DNA from: Lysobacterales bacterium PRO7
GTDB taxonomy: Bacteria; Pseudomonadota; Gammaproteobacteria; Xanthomonadales; Rhodanobacteraceae
Length of the DNA stretch: 64,000 bases
Direction of reading: 5' to 3'
Assembly: GCA_021404785.1 (NCBI GenBank)
Contig: QWHH01000006.1
Coordinates: 1 to 64,000 of the forward strand
Every line of letters starts with the position of its first letter. Within the stretch, counting starts at the first letter, position 1. Positions 9,274 through 18,792 of the stretch are shown piece after piece. The notes beneath the pieces were generated by a model, which saw nothing but the letters and a program-made list of their open reading frames with translations, was not told the origin of the DNA and ran no database searches. Both the position numbers and the translations under genes were made by a program.

Positions 9274-10080
9274 ATGCCAGCAAAACTCGCCCCCGACCAA
9301 TCCCGCGGTTACCTCGTGCCGCTCGGCGCAAGCGTACGCGGTGCGGGCCAGACCGGAATCTTCAAGCGCCTGTTCGCGATTCTCGGCCAGCGCCCGCGCG
9401 TGGCGATCATCGCCGCTGCCGCGGATGAAGTGCTGGCCGATGATCTCGATGCGCGGCTCATCGCCGATGGCGCGGGCCACGTGCAGCGCATCGTGCTGGC
9501 CCAGCGCGTGGACAGTGAGGCGCAAGCGGCGCTCGCGGCGGTCGAGCACGCCGATCTCGTCGTGTTGTGCGCCGAACTGCCGTTGCGGCTTTCGACTCTG
9601 CTCGGCGGCACCGCGCTGGCGCGCCTGTTGCGCCGGCGCAATGCCGACGGCATGGCCGTCGGCGGCATCGGCGGCGGCGCATCGGTTTTGCCGGAGCACA
9701 TGCTCGGTGGCAGCGCCCAGGGATCGTCTCCACGCATGGGCAACGTCACGCTGGCACCGGGACTCGGCTTGTCGAATCGCCTGCTGATCGATCAGGGCGG
9801 CGCCGGCGCGGACCGCCTCGGACGATTGCTTGGCGCACTCGCACTCAATCCGTTCGTGCTCGGCATCGGCATCGACGCGGATACCGCCGCGTTCATAGGT
9901 CCCGACAATGTGCTCGAAGTTGCCGGCGTGGGCAGCGTCACCATCGTCGATCCCACCGATGTCGGCCATTCCAACGCCGCTGATGCCGGTCCGAGCGATC
10001 CGATCAGCATCACGAACTTGCGTGTGCACGTGCTCGTGCACGGCTCGCGTTACGACCTCGACTTCCGCCGGCCATTGTGA
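9274..10080 (+). CDS. Cyanophycinase-fold (peptidase S51-like) protein lacking the catalytic triad
   Basis: A 268-residue protein that aligns by eye with the C-terminal part of cyanophycinases: GLGLSNRLLIDQ, RLGRLLGALALNP and GIGIDADTAAFIGP are the usual landmarks. All three catalytic positions appear changed. The nucleophile turn GTSAGA reads GIGGGA (Gly 133 for Ser), DQHF reads DQGG (Gly 175 for His) and GIDE reads GIDA (Ala 202 for Glu). No signal peptide is seen. No cyanophycin synthetase is in the window. It lies 9 bases after liuE and its stop overlaps the GNAT gene (GTGA). It may be a ligand-binding or regulatory pseudoenzyme; the true function is unknown. Confidence 0.75.
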   Translation: MPAKLAPDQSRGYLVPLGASVRGAGQTGIFKRLFAILGQRPRVAIIAAAADEVLADDLDARLIADGAGHVQRIVLAQRVDSEAQAALAAVEHADLVVLCAELPLRLSTLLGGTALARLLRRRNADGMAVGGIGGGASVLPEHMLGGSAQGSSPRMGNVTLAPGLGLSNRLLIDQGGAGADRLGRLLGALALNPFVLGIGIDADTAAFIGPDNVLEVAGVGSVTIVDPTDVGHSNAADAGPSDPISITNLRVHVLVHGSRYDLDFRRPL

Positions 10081-10556
10081 GCTTCGCGATCCGTCCCATC
10101 GAGCCGCGCGACGATGCCGCCATCGCCGTAATCATCCGCGCCGTGATGCCGGAATTCGGTGCAGATGGGCCGGGCTTTGCGATCCATGATGCGGAAGTCG
10201 ATGGCATGTATGCGGCTTACGCAAGGCCCGGTTGCGCGTATTTCGTCGTGGAATCGGATGGAATGGTCCGCGGCGGTGGCGGAGTCGCCCCACTCGACGG
10301 CGAGACGGGCGTGTGCGAACTGCGCAAGATGTATTTTCTGCCCGATCTGCGCGGACGCGGCGCAGGCGGCGCCGTGATGCGCCATTGCCTCGATGCGGCG
10401 CGCAAGCTCGGCTACCGGCGCTGCTATCTGGAAACCCTCACCGGCATGGATGCCGCGCAGCGGCTGTATGAGCGCCACGGATTCGCGCGCATTCCGGCAG
10501 CGCTCGGCAATACCGGACATTTCAGCTGCAACCGATTTTATTTGCTCGACCTGTAG
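10077..10556 (+). CDS. GNAT-family N-acetyltransferase
   Basis: A 159-residue acetyltransferase with the GNAT acetyl-CoA-binding motif A (FLPDLRGRGAGGAVM) and the motif B region YRRCYLETL. The substrate is unknown; the family acts on small amines, amino acids or protein termini. The GTG start at 10077 overlaps the stop of the cyanophycinase-like gene (GTGA), suggesting coupled translation and perhaps a shared substrate such as an amino acid or peptide. Confidence 0.85.
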   Translation: MSFAIRPIEPRDDAAIAVIIRAVMPEFGADGPGFAIHDAEVDGMYAAYARPGCAYFVVESDGMVRGGGGVAPLDGETGVCELRKMYFLPDLRGRGAGGAVMRHCLDAARKLGYRRCYLETLTGMDAAQRLYERHGFARIPAALGNTGHFSCNRFYLLDL

Positions 10557-10599
10557 CCGCCGGGAATCTACAATGCGCACCCCGAATTTTGGTGTGCCC

Positions 10600-11367
10600 A
10601 TGCAACTGGATCAAATCAAGGCCGTCGTAACCGGCGGCGTTTCCGGACTCGGCCTGGCCGTAGCCAGGCACCTGATCGCGCATGGCGCCAGCGTCGCGCT
10701 GTTCGACATCAACGACGAAAAAGGCGCGGCAGCGGTCGCGGAACTCGGCACGAAGTCGAGCTACCAGCGCGTGGACGTCACCAGCGAAGACGGCGTCGCG
10801 GAAGCACTCAAACAGGCCGCCGAGCGCATGGGCGGATTGAACGTGGCGATGAATTGCGCCGGCATCCTCGGCGCCGGACGCGTGCTCGGCAAGGAAGGTC
10901 CGATGCCGCTGAAGACGTTCCAGACCACGGTGATGGTGAATCTCATCGGCAGCTTCAACGTCGCCAAATCCGCCGCGGCGATCATGCAGAACAACGCGCC
11001 CGGCGAAGACGGCGAACGTGGCGTAATCGTCAATACCGCGTCGATCGCCGCCTACGAAGGCCAGATCGGACAGGCAGCGTATTCGGCCAGCAAAGGCGGC
11101 GTAATCGGCATGACCTTGCCGATGGCGCGCGAATTCGCGCGCATCGGCGTGCGCGTGATGACCGTGGCTCCGGGCGTGTTCCACACGCCGATGGTCGATG
11201 GCATGCCGCAAAATGTATACGATTCCCTTTGTGCGCAAGTCCCCTACCCGTCGCGCCTGGGCACGGCCGAGGAATTCGCCGACACGGTCGCGTTCATCCT
11301 GCAAAACCGCTACATGAACGGCAGCGTCATCCGCGTCGACGGCGCGATCAGGCTGGCACCGAAATGA
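10600..11367 (+). CDS. Short-chain dehydrogenase (3-hydroxyacyl-CoA dehydrogenase type II-like)
   Basis: A 255-residue SDR. It has the NAD-binding [16 protein letters not shown] (in MNCAGIL), the catalytic Ser in NTASIAA, and YSASKGG with the catalytic Tyr-Lys pair. It resembles bacterial and mitochondrial 17-beta-HSD type 10, which oxidises 3-hydroxy-2-methylbutyryl-CoA in isoleucine breakdown; that would fit the branched-chain catabolic genes upstream. The start at 10600 gives the usual family N-terminus and length; an ATG at 10573 is in frame but overlaps a promoter-like TACAAT at 10569-10574. Its stop overlaps efpL by 4 bases. Confidence 0.87.
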   Translation: MQLDQIKAVVTGGVSGLGLAVARHLIAHGASVALFDINDEKGAAAVAELGTKSSYQRVDVTSEDGVAEALKQAAERMGGLNVAMNCAGILGAGRVLGKEGPMPLKTFQTTVMVNLIGSFNVAKSAAAIMQNNAPGEDGERGVIVNTASIAAYEGQIGQAAYSASKGGVIGMTLPMAREFARIGVRVMTVAPGVFHTPMVDGMPQNVYDSLCAQVPYPSRLGTAEEFADTVAFILQNRYMNGSVIRVDGAIRLAPK

Positions 11368-11927
11368 AAGCTTCCGAAATCAAGAAAGGCAACGTCGTCG
11401 AGCACAACGGCAAGGTTTGGCAGGTGCGCGACATCGAACGCAGTTCACCGCAGGGTCGCGGCGGCAATGTCACGTTTCGTTTCATCATGTACAGCGTGCC
11501 CGGAGCGCAAAAACTCGACCTGTCATTGCGGTCTGAAGATGAACTGCGCGAAACCGAACTTGAACGGCGCGAGGCCAATTTCTCGTACAAGGATGGCGAC
11601 GCATTCATTTTCATGGACGCCGAAAATTACACCCAATACACGCTCGGCGCAGATGCAGTCGGCGATGTCGCCGGATTCATTGCGGACGGGCTGGAAGGCT
11701 GCTATGTGCAACTGATTGAGGGCACCCCGGTTGCGCTGCAATTGCCGCCGTCAGTGACACTGGAAGTGATCGATACCGCGCCGGAATTGAAGGGCGCCAG
11801 CGCGACCAAGCGACCCAAGCCCGCCACGCTCAACACTGGCATCGAAATCCAGGTGCCCGAGTACATCACCACTGGCGAGAAGATTCTGGTCAGTACGCTG
11901 ACCGGGGAGTTTGCGGGTCGAGCGTAA
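11364..11927 (+). CDS. efpL: Elongation factor P-like protein EfpL (YeiP)
   Basis: A 187-residue, three-domain EF-P paralogue. The loop that reaches the ribosomal peptidyl-transferase centre reads SSPQGRGGN with Arg 32 at the tip. EF-P proper has PGKGQ with a modified Lys; YeiP/EfpL carries an unmodified Arg, so this is EfpL and would not need EpmA/EpmB. The family relieves stalling at polyproline and related motifs. Its ATG overlaps the SDR stop (ATGA), an unusual operon partner. A long hairpin overlaps its stop codon. The canonical EF-P and EpmB lie 44 kb away in this window. Confidence 0.92.
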   Translation: MKASEIKKGNVVEHNGKVWQVRDIERSSPQGRGGNVTFRFIMYSVPGAQKLDLSLRSEDELRETELERREANFSYKDGDAFIFMDAENYTQYTLGADAVGDVAGFIADGLEGCYVQLIEGTPVALQLPPSVTLEVIDTAPELKGASATKRPKPATLNTGIEIQVPEYITTGEKILVSTLTGEFAGRA

Positions 11928-11969
11928 TGCGCTTACGCGATGCGTTGAATCGCATCGCGTGCATTACGC
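11922..11969. repeat. Two-tier inverted repeat across the efpL stop codon
   Basis: GCGTAATGC (11922-11930) pairs with GCATTACGC (11961-11969), and inside it CGCGATGCG (11936-11944) pairs with CGCATCGCG (11951-11959) around a TTGAAT loop. The TAA stop of efpL is in the outer stem. There is no T-run, so it may be an RNA 3'-end stabiliser or a Rho-type end rather than an intrinsic terminator. Confidence 0.7.
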
Positions 11970-12125
11970 GAGGGTGAGGCGGGACGCCGAACGGGCTGCG
12001 TACCATGGCTGAATGATTGCTTGCGCATGGACCCTTGCCCAGTTAAATCCCCTCGCGTATGGTAGCGACGTTTTGTGCCGGATCACCGGCAAATCGTTGC
12101 CATCGATAGTCCGGGGAGGACCTCC

Positions 12126-13637
12126 ATGATCTTCTGGCGCATCAAGCCGCTCGACAAGATTCTCGAAACCGCCGAAAAGAAATCGCTCAAGCGCCAGCTT
12201 GGTCCGATCCAGTTGACATTGCTCGGCATCGGCGCGGTGATTGGCACCGGCATCTTCGTGCTCACCGCGGAAGCCGCGCAGAAGGCCGGTCCCGGCATGA
12301 TCCTCGCGTTCGTCATTGCCGCCATCGTGTGCGGTCTGGCCGCGCTCGCCTATGCGGAACTGGCGGCGATGATTCCCGTATCGGGTTCCGCCTATACCTA
12401 CAGCTACGGCGTGTTCGGTGAATTCATTGCCTGGATCGTTGGCTGGGCACTGGTGCTCGAATACGCGATCGGCGCGACGGCGGTCACCGTCGGTTGGTCC
12501 AAATACATGAATGGCTTGCTCAACAACGATTTGTTCGGTCTGGTCCCCAAGGGCTCGTTGTCCCTGCCCACCTGGTTGCAGACCGGTTATTTTTCCGGCG
12601 GCGGATTCAACCTGCTCGCCTTCCTGATCGGCATTGCCGTCACCTGGCTGCTGGTGATCGGCACGTCCAAGAGCGCACGCGTCAACGCGGTGCTGGTGGC
12701 AATAAAGATCGTCGCCCTGGCCGCGTTCATACTGCTTGCGATACCCGCCGTGAAGAATGCCAACCTGCATCCGTTCCTGCCCGGCGGTTGGGGCAACCCG
12801 GTCGGCAGCAATGGCATCGGTGTACTCGGCGCGGCGGCATCGATCTTCTTCGCCTACGTGGGCTTCGATGCCGTGTCCACCGCAGCGGAAGAAACCAAGA
12901 ATCCGAACCGCAATATCCCGATCGGCCTGATTGGCGCGCTGCTGATCTGCACTGTGTTCTACCTGCTGGTCGGCTACGGGGCTGCCGGTTCCATCGGCGC
13001 ACAGCCGATGCTCGGCGCCAATGGTATGCCGCTGGATCCTGGCACTCCCGAAATGACGGCCGCCTGCCTGAATTCGCAGGCATTGGTGTGCAGCGGCGAA
13101 CCGCTGGCACATGTGATGCGCGTGCTCGGGCACCCGGTCGTCGGCAACCTGATTGGCCTGGCCGCGGTCATCGCGCTGCCGTCGGTCATCCTGATGATGA
13201 TGTTCGGTCAGACACGCATCTTCTTCACCATGTCGCGCGACGGCCTGCTGCCGGAAGCGTTCTCTGCCGTACATCCGCGCTTCTTCACCCCGCATGTGAT
13301 CACCTATATCACCGGCATCGTGGTGTCGTTCTGCGGCGCGCTGTTCCCGGTGGGCAAACTCGCCGATACCTCCAACGCTGGAACCTTGCTGGCGTTTGCC
13401 ATGGTCGCCATCGGCGTGATGATCTTGCGCCGCCGCCAACCCGATCGCCCGCGTCCGTTCCGCACCCCGCTGGCGTGGATCGTGTGTCCGCTGGCTGTCA
13501 TCGGATGCGCCGTGTTGTTCGTCAACCTCAGTATCGTCGCCAAGAGCGTGTTCGTCGTGTGGGCACTGATCGGACTGGTGATCTATCGACTGTACGGCTA
13601 TCGCCGCAGCCAGCTCGCAAACGGGAAAGCAAGCTGA
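12126..13637 (+). CDS. APC-superfamily amino-acid permease (cationic-type), first of a tandem pair
   Basis: A 503-residue permease with about 12 membrane helices. It has the APC substrate-binding glycine motif GIGAVIGTGIFV in helix 1 and FVGFDAVSTAAEETKNP in the helix 6 region, typical of the cationic amino-acid transporter branch. Start at 12126 is set by a strong GGGGAGGA 5 bases upstream; an in-frame ATG at 12075 lacks one. It is followed after 1 base by a related permease. The roughly 200 bases upstream contain only the efpL hairpin and presumably the promoter. The exact substrate is unknown. Confidence 0.9.
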   Translation: MIFWRIKPLDKILETAEKKSLKRQLGPIQLTLLGIGAVIGTGIFVLTAEAAQKAGPGMILAFVIAAIVCGLAALAYAELAAMIPVSGSAYTYSYGVFGEFIAWIVGWALVLEYAIGATAVTVGWSKYMNGLLNNDLFGLVPKGSLSLPTWLQTGYFSGGGFNLLAFLIGIAVTWLLVIGTSKSARVNAVLVAIKIVALAAFILLAIPAVKNANLHPFLPGGWGNPVGSNGIGVLGAAASIFFAYVGFDAVSTAAEETKNPNRNIPIGLIGALLICTVFYLLVGYGAAGSIGAQPMLGANGMPLDPGTPEMTAACLNSQALVCSGEPLAHVMRVLGHPVVGNLIGLAAVIALPSVILMMMFGQTRIFFTMSRDGLLPEAFSAVHPRFFTPHVITYITGIVVSFCGALFPVGKLADTSNAGTLLAFAMVAIGVMILRRRQPDRPRPFRTPLAWIVCPLAVIGCAVLFVNLSIVAKSVFVVWALIGLVIYRLYGYRRSQLANGKAS

Positions 13638-13638
13638 C

Positions 13639-15078
13639 ATGCTCGGGCAACTGCTGGCGAAGAAAACCGATTTCACTCCGGTCGACGCGGGCAACGAGCC
13701 GAGCCTGCGGCGCACGCTAGGTCCGTGGGGACTAACCGCGCTCGGCATCGGCGCGGTGATCGGCGGCGGGATCTTCGTGATCACCGGTCAGGCGGCCGCC
13801 GAACATGCCGGCCCGGCCGTGCTGCTGTCGTTCATCATCGCCGCGGTGTGCTGCAGCTTCACCGCGCTGTGCTACGCGGAATTCGCCACGCTGATCCCGA
13901 TGTCGGGCAGTTCGTATTCGTATGCCTACGCGACGCTCGGCGAATTCGCAGCGTGGTTCATCGGCTGGAACATGGTGCTCGAGTACGGCGTTTCGGCATC
14001 GGCCGTAGCGGTGAGCTGGACCGGTTACTTCACCAGTTTCCTCGACCACTTCGGTATGCACCTGCCCGCGCAACTGACCAACGCGCCACTGGCCTTCCAG
14101 GACAACCACCTGATCGCAACCGGCGCATTCATCAACCTGCCCGCAGTGGTCATGATCCTGTTGCTGACCTGGCTGTGCTACGTCGGCATCCGCGAATCCA
14201 GCGGCGCGAACACGGCAATGGTCGCGCTGAAGGTCGCGCTGATCGTCATCGTCATCATCGCCGGTTCCCAATACGTGGATACCGCGAACTGGCATCCGTT
14301 CATTCCCGAAGCCCAGGGGCCGGAAAAATACGGCTGGGGCGGGATCATGCGCGCAGCCACGCTGGTGTTTTTCGCCTACATCGGTTTCGAGGCAACCTCG
14401 ACCGCGGCACAGGAAGCGAAGAACCCGCAGCGCGACCTGCCCATCGGCACCCTAGCCTCGCTTGCGATCTGCACCATCCTCTACATCGGCATGGCTGCGG
14501 TCTTGACCGGGCTGATTCCGTACACGGAACTCGGCACCAGCGAACCGGTGGTCACCGCAGTCAAGGCGCATCCGCAACTGGACTGGCTGCGCTGGCTGGT
14601 CGAGATCGGCGCGATGGTCGGGCTCGCCTCGGTCGTACTGGTCATGATCATCGCGCAGCCGCGCATCTTCATGATCATGGGCCGCGACGGCATGTTGCCG
14701 CCGGTGTTCGCGAAGATCCATCCGCGCTACCGCACGCCGCACATCAACACCCTGATCACGGGCGCAGGCATCGCCCTGCTCGCCGCGATCTTTCCGCTCG
14801 ATATCCTCGGCGACCTGGTGTCGATGGGCACGCTGATCGCGTTCGTGGCGGTGTGCCTGGGCGTGCTGATCCTGCGCCGCACGCGGCCGGAACTGCCGCG
14901 CACGTTCCGCGTGCCCGCGGCCACGCTGACCTGCACGCTGGGCGTGCTCAGCTGCCTCGTGCTGCTGTATTGGGAAAACTGGTACAACTGGTCGCTGATG
15001 GGGCTGTGGACACTGCTCGGCCTCGTGATCTATTTCGGTTACGGCTATCGCCACAGCAAGCTGCGCGCGCAAGCCTGA
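13639..15078 (+). CDS. APC-superfamily amino-acid permease, second of a tandem pair
   Basis: A 479-residue paralogue of the preceding gene with the same landmarks (GIGAVIGGGIFVITG in helix 1, FIGFEATSTAAQEAKNP-type segment in helix 6) and about 12 helices. It starts 1 base after the upstream stop, so the two form one operon. A strong terminator follows. The two copies differ clearly in their loops (for example around residues 135-160), which suggests an old duplication with different substrates. Confidence 0.9.
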   Translation: MLGQLLAKKTDFTPVDAGNEPSLRRTLGPWGLTALGIGAVIGGGIFVITGQAAAEHAGPAVLLSFIIAAVCCSFTALCYAEFATLIPMSGSSYSYAYATLGEFAAWFIGWNMVLEYGVSASAVAVSWTGYFTSFLDHFGMHLPAQLTNAPLAFQDNHLIATGAFINLPAVVMILLLTWLCYVGIRESSGANTAMVALKVALIVIVIIAGSQYVDTANWHPFIPEAQGPEKYGWGGIMRAATLVFFAYIGFEATSTAAQEAKNPQRDLPIGTLASLAICTILYIGMAAVLTGLIPYTELGTSEPVVTAVKAHPQLDWLRWLVEIGAMVGLASVVLVMIIAQPRIFMIMGRDGMLPPVFAKIHPRYRTPHINTLITGAGIALLAAIFPLDILGDLVSMGTLIAFVAVCLGVLILRRTRPELPRTFRVPAATLTCTLGVLSCLVLLYWENWYNWSLMGLWTLLGLVIYFGYGYRHSKLRAQA

Positions 15079-15087
15079 CATCCGCGC

Positions 15088-15118
15088 GATGCGGCGCGTT
15101 GGCGCCGCATCGGTTTTT
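15088..15118 (+). terminator. Rho-independent terminator of the permease operon
   Basis: A perfect 10-bp GC-rich stem (GATGCGGCGC / GCGCCGCATC) with a GTTG loop is followed by GG and five T. It starts 9 bases after the permease stop and ends 20 bases before the next gene. Confidence 0.9.
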
Positions 15119-15138
15119 CTCCAGCCAATGCGAACGCC

Positions 15139-16653
15139 ATGACCAATGCAATTTTGCTGGGCAAGAGCCAATTGCCCAACAACGCCACCCCTGAGATCTA
15201 CCTGCAGGCCAAATACGGCAATCGCCACGGCATGATCGCCGGCGCCACCGGCACCGGAAAATCCGTGTCGCTGATGGTGATGGCGGAAGGTTTCTCGCGC
15301 CTGGGCGTGCCGGTGTTCCTCGCCGACGTGAAGGGCGATCTGGCTGGACTGTCGCAAGCGGCAGTCGTGACCGACAAGCTGAAACCTCGTCTGGAAAAAC
15401 TCGGCATCACCAATTTCACACCGGCCGCGAATCCGGTCGTGTTCTGGGACATTTACGGCAAGCTCGGCCACCCCGTGCGCGCGACCGTTTCCGAGATGGG
15501 GCCGAACCTGTTCGCGCGCCTGCTCGAACTCAACGACGTGCAATCTGGCGTGCTCGAAGTCGTGTTCAAGGCCGCCGACGACCACGGCTGGCTGCTGCTG
15601 GATCTGAAGGATCTGCGCGCCCTGCTCGCGTTTGCGGCCGAGAAGGCGAACGCGAAAGACTTGTCCGCGAAATATGGATTGATCAGCCCGACCTCGATCG
15701 CGGCAATCCAGCGTGGCCTGTTGCAACTGGAAAACGCAGGTGGCGACCAGTTCTTCGGCGAACCGGCATTGGACCTTGCCGATTTCATGCGACAGGACAT
15801 GTCCGGCCGCGGCATCGTCAACATCCTTGCCGCCGACCAGCTTATCCTCAAGCCGCTGCTGTATTCGACATTCCTGCTCTGGCTGTTGTCGGAATTGTTC
15901 GAGCGGCTTCCCGAGGTCGGCGACCTCGATGTGCCCAAGCTGGTGTTCTTCTTCGATGAGGCGCACCTGCTGTTCGACGACTGCCCGCCTGCGCTGCAAA
16001 AACGCGTCGAGCAGGTCGTGCGCCTGATCCGCTCCAAGGGCGTCGGCGTCTATTTCTGTTCGCAAAATCCGGACGACGTGCCCGATGTCATTCTCGGCCA
16101 GATGGGCAATCGCGTGCAGCATGCGTTGCGCGCGTTCACGCCGCGCGACCAGAAAGCCGTCAATGCCGCCGCGCAGACGCTCGCGCCGAATCCGGCGCTC
16201 GGCGACATCACCACGGTCATCACCCAGCTCGGCGTCGGCGAGGCGCTGGTGTCGACCTTGCAGGATCGCGGCGTGCCGCTGCCGGTCGAGCGCGCCATGA
16301 TCGTGCCGCCGACCTGCCGCATCGGCACGATCAGCGACGACGAACGCAACGTGATCCGTTCGCGCTCGCCGGTCGGCGCCAAATACGACAACGCAGTCGA
16401 CCGCGAATCGGCCTATGAACTCCTGACCCAGCGCACGGCCGACACGGCAAGCGCGCCCGCAGGCGCTCCCGCGACAACAGCGCAGGCGCCGGCCGGATCC
16501 GGCTGGGGACAGGCAATCCGCGACGCCGTGTTCGGCACCAGCCGCCGCCAGGGCATGATCGAAACCATGGCGAAATCGGCCGTGCGCAGCGGCGGCAGCC
16601 GCATCGGCACCGTGCTGATGCGCGGCGTGCTCGGTTCGCTGATGCGCAAGTAG
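15139..16653 (+). CDS. HerA-like ATPase of the YjgR (DUF853) family
   Basis: A 504-residue P-loop ATPase. Walker A is GATGTGKS at residues 35-42 and Walker B lies in VFFFDEAHLLF; a sensor-like SQNPDD segment follows. This arrangement is that of the DUF853/YjgR branch of HerA/FtsK-like hexameric ATPases. The C-terminus carries an Ala/Pro-rich linker (about residues 434-455) and a basic tail. The cellular role of the family is not established; a role in DNA handling is assumed from fold only. It follows the terminator above as a single gene and converges on rmuC. Confidence 0.88.
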   Translation: MTNAILLGKSQLPNNATPEIYLQAKYGNRHGMIAGATGTGKSVSLMVMAEGFSRLGVPVFLADVKGDLAGLSQAAVVTDKLKPRLEKLGITNFTPAANPVVFWDIYGKLGHPVRATVSEMGPNLFARLLELNDVQSGVLEVVFKAADDHGWLLLDLKDLRALLAFAAEKANAKDLSAKYGLISPTSIAAIQRGLLQLENAGGDQFFGEPALDLADFMRQDMSGRGIVNILAADQLILKPLLYSTFLLWLLSELFERLPEVGDLDVPKLVFFFDEAHLLFDDCPPALQKRVEQVVRLIRSKGVGVYFCSQNPDDVPDVILGQMGNRVQHALRAFTPRDQKAVNAAAQTLAPNPALGDITTVITQLGVGEALVSTLQDRGVPLPVERAMIVPPTCRIGTISDDERNVIRSRSPVGAKYDNAVDRESAYELLTQRTADTASAPAGAPATTAQAPAGSGWGQAIRDAVFGTSRRQGMIETMAKSAVRSGGSRIGTVLMRGVLGSLMRK

Positions 16654-16666
16654 CGTGTGGTCGACT

Positions 16667-18046
16667 TTAGCCGTCGCCAACGCGCGGCAACGGATCGGCC
16701 GCCCGTTCGCGTGCTTCGGCGGGTAGCGCCTTGCTTGCCTTGGCGCCGAGTTCGCGCAGCATTTCGACCTGGCGCAACAGGTTTCCCGGTCCGGCGTTGA
16801 GCTTGCCGCCGGCAGCATCCAGCGCCTTGCCGGCCGCGGCGATCTTGGCGCGCACCTCATCCAGATCATCGACGAACCCGGCGAACTTGTCGTAGAGCTT
16901 GCCGGCGCGATCGGCAATTTCCTGCGCGTTCCGGTTGCGATCGGCGTTGCGCCACAAGCTCTCGACCGTGCGCAGGGTGGCGAGCAGGGTCGACGTAGTC
17001 ACGATCACGACTTGCCTTTCCAGCGCGAACGCATGCAACGCGTCGTCATTGTGCACGGCCTCGATGTAGGCCGCCTCGACCGGCACGAACATCAGCACAA
17101 ATTCCAGCGAATTCACACCGGGCAGATCGGCGTAACGCTTGTCGGCCAGTTCGCGCACATGCTTGCGCAGCGAGGTCAGGTGCGCGGACAGCTGCAGGTT
17201 GCGCTCGGCCCCGTCCGCCGCACGGCAATAACGCTCGTAGGCGGTGAGCGATACCTTGGCATCGACGATGATGTTTCGGCCTTCGGGCAGGTGCACGATC
17301 ACGTCCGGACGCGGGCGTCCGCCGGCCTCGTCGGCCAGCGTCACCTGTGTCTCGTAGCCACGCCCCTTTTGCAGACCGGAGGCTTCGAGCACGCGTTCCA
17401 GGATCATTTCGCCCCACGCACCCTGCGCTTGCGCGTCGCCCTTGAGCGCGCGCGTAAGGTTGACCGCGTCCTCGCTGATGCGCTGGTTCAGGTTCTTCAA
17501 GGTGGCGATTTCGGATTGCAGCGCACTGCGGTCCTTGTTTTCCTTGTCGTAAACCTCATCCACGCGCTTGCGGAATTCGCCGATTTGCTCACGCAGCGGA
17601 TTGAGCAATACACCGAGATTGGCCTGGTTCTGTTCGGCCAGCTTCCGGCTCTGCTGGTCGAGCAACTGGCGCGACAGCAGATCGAATTTCTCGGTGAGCG
17701 CGCGCTCGCGCTCGGCTGCCGCCAGCGTTTGTTCCTGCAGGCGTGTTGATTTCTCGGTGAGTAATTGCTCGGCACGCTGACGCGCTTCGGTCAGGCGTTG
17801 CGCTTCGCTGCGTGCCTGATCAAGTTCACGTTCAAGCAACGGCACGCGTTCCAGGCGTCCAGCCTGACCGGCCTTGTCGCGCGAAAGCGCCAACACGCTT
17901 TCGCGTTGCGCATCGAGTTCCTGTTTCGTCGCCTCGTTGTCGCGGCGCGCGCGGCGCAATGGCAACCACATCGCCGCAATGCCGAGAATGATCCCGGCCA
18001 GTGCGATGACGCACCACAGCAACAAATCATTGGTCTGGATCGGCAT
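16667..18046 (-). CDS. rmuC: DNA recombination protein RmuC
   Basis: A 459-residue protein with one N-terminal membrane helix (about residues 8-28), a long coiled coil (about 35-190) and the C-terminal RmuC nuclease-like domain, recognisable by AQGAWGEMILERVLE, RPDVIVHLPEGRNIIVDAKVSL and the VPVEAAYIEA stretch. RmuC limits inversions at short repeats in E. coli and is linked to phage defence in other work. It is divergent from mtnB with about 100 bases between starts and convergent with the HerA-like gene. Confidence 0.93.
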   Translation of the reverse strand: MPIQTNDLLLWCVIALAGIILGIAAMWLPLRRARRDNEATKQELDAQRESVLALSRDKAGQAGRLERVPLLERELDQARSEAQRLTEARQRAEQLLTEKSTRLQEQTLAAAERERALTEKFDLLSRQLLDQQSRKLAEQNQANLGVLLNPLREQIGEFRKRVDEVYDKENKDRSALQSEIATLKNLNQRISEDAVNLTRALKGDAQAQGAWGEMILERVLEASGLQKGRGYETQVTLADEAGGRPRPDVIVHLPEGRNIIVDAKVSLTAYERYCRAADGAERNLQLSAHLTSLRKHVRELADKRYADLPGVNSLEFVLMFVPVEAAYIEAVHNDDALHAFALERQVVIVTTSTLLATLRTVESLWRNADRNRNAQEIADRAGKLYDKFAGFVDDLDEVRAKIAAAGKALDAAGGKLNAGPGNLLRQVEMLRELGAKASKALPAEARERAADPLPRVGDG

Positions 18047-18150
18047 GCCTACCCCCGCAACTTCTGCTTCGCGTCATTGTGACAGGCTCGCGTCTCAGAT
18101 GGCGAGACGATCCATCGCCGTGCGAGCGCCGCATCCGGTAAGATGACGCC

Positions 18151-18792
18151 ATGACTGCGCCTCTACGTCAACCCGATCCTGCCCGTCTTGCCGCCTGCGC
18201 GAACGCCGTTGCGGCCGCGGGACGCAAGCTTGGAGCGCAGGGATTGACGCCGGCCACCAGCAGCAATTTTTCGATGCGGTTGGATGCTTCGCACATCGCT
18301 GTCACCGTGTCGGGTCGCGACAAGGGCGTGCTCACGGCCGACGATGTCATGGTCGTGGACATGTACGGCAACCCGGTTGGCACCTCGGCGCGACCATCCG
18401 CGGAAACCGCGCTGCACACGCAGATTTACGCCCGCTTTGCCGATGCGAACGCCGTGTTGCACACGCATTCGCGCACGCAGACCGTGGCGTCGCGCCTGTA
18501 TGCGAAAGCGGGCGTGGTGCGTCTTGATGGCTACGAATTGCAAAAGGCCATCGCCGGCCACACCTCGCACGAGCAGGCTATCGACTTGCCGGTATTTCCG
18601 AACACCCAGCACATGCCGGAACTGGTCGAAAAAGTTGATGCCTGGATCAAGTCCGATCGACCGCTTTACGGCTACTTGATTGAAGGCCATGGTCTGTACA
18701 CCTGGGGTCGCGACATGGCCGAGGCCGAGCGCCATGTCGAGGCGTTCGAGTTCCTGCTTGGATGCGAGATGGATTTGCGGAGGTTGCGATGA
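18151..18792 (+). CDS. mtnB: Methylthioribulose-1-phosphate dehydratase
   Basis: A 213-residue class II aldolase/adducin-family enzyme of methionine salvage. It dehydrates 5-methylthioribulose-1-phosphate. The zinc-ligand region is seen in LHTHSRT and the later His in [10 protein letters not shown]. The TSSNFSMR stretch is usual for the family. It heads mtnB-mtnD-mtnC, each overlapping or nearly abutting the next. The aminotransferase, kinase/isomerase and phosphorylase steps are not in the window, although an MTA/SAH deaminase occurs at 54.4 kb. Confidence 0.93.
   Translation: MTAPLRQPDPARLAACANAVAAAGRKLGAQGLTPATSSNFSMRLDASHIAVTVSGRDKGVLTADDVMVVDMYGNPVGTSARPSAETALHTQIYARFADANAVLHTHSRTQTVASRLYAKAGVVRLDGYELQKAIAGHTSHEQAIDLPVFPNTQHMPELVEKVDAWIKSDRPLYGYLIEGHGLYTWGRDMAEAERHVEAFEFLLGCEMDLRRLR

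Noticed and set aside
14452-16917. Very long minus-strand open frame opposite the permease and HerA-like genes (also 11964-13784)
   Set aside because: It is an antisense shadow caused by high-GC codon bias; it has no recognisable domain and no start signals, and the plus-strand proteins are clear.
18047-18150. Possible SAM-type riboswitch before mtnBDC
   Set aside because: The gap is only about 100 bases and shows no conserved riboswitch core or terminator hairpin.
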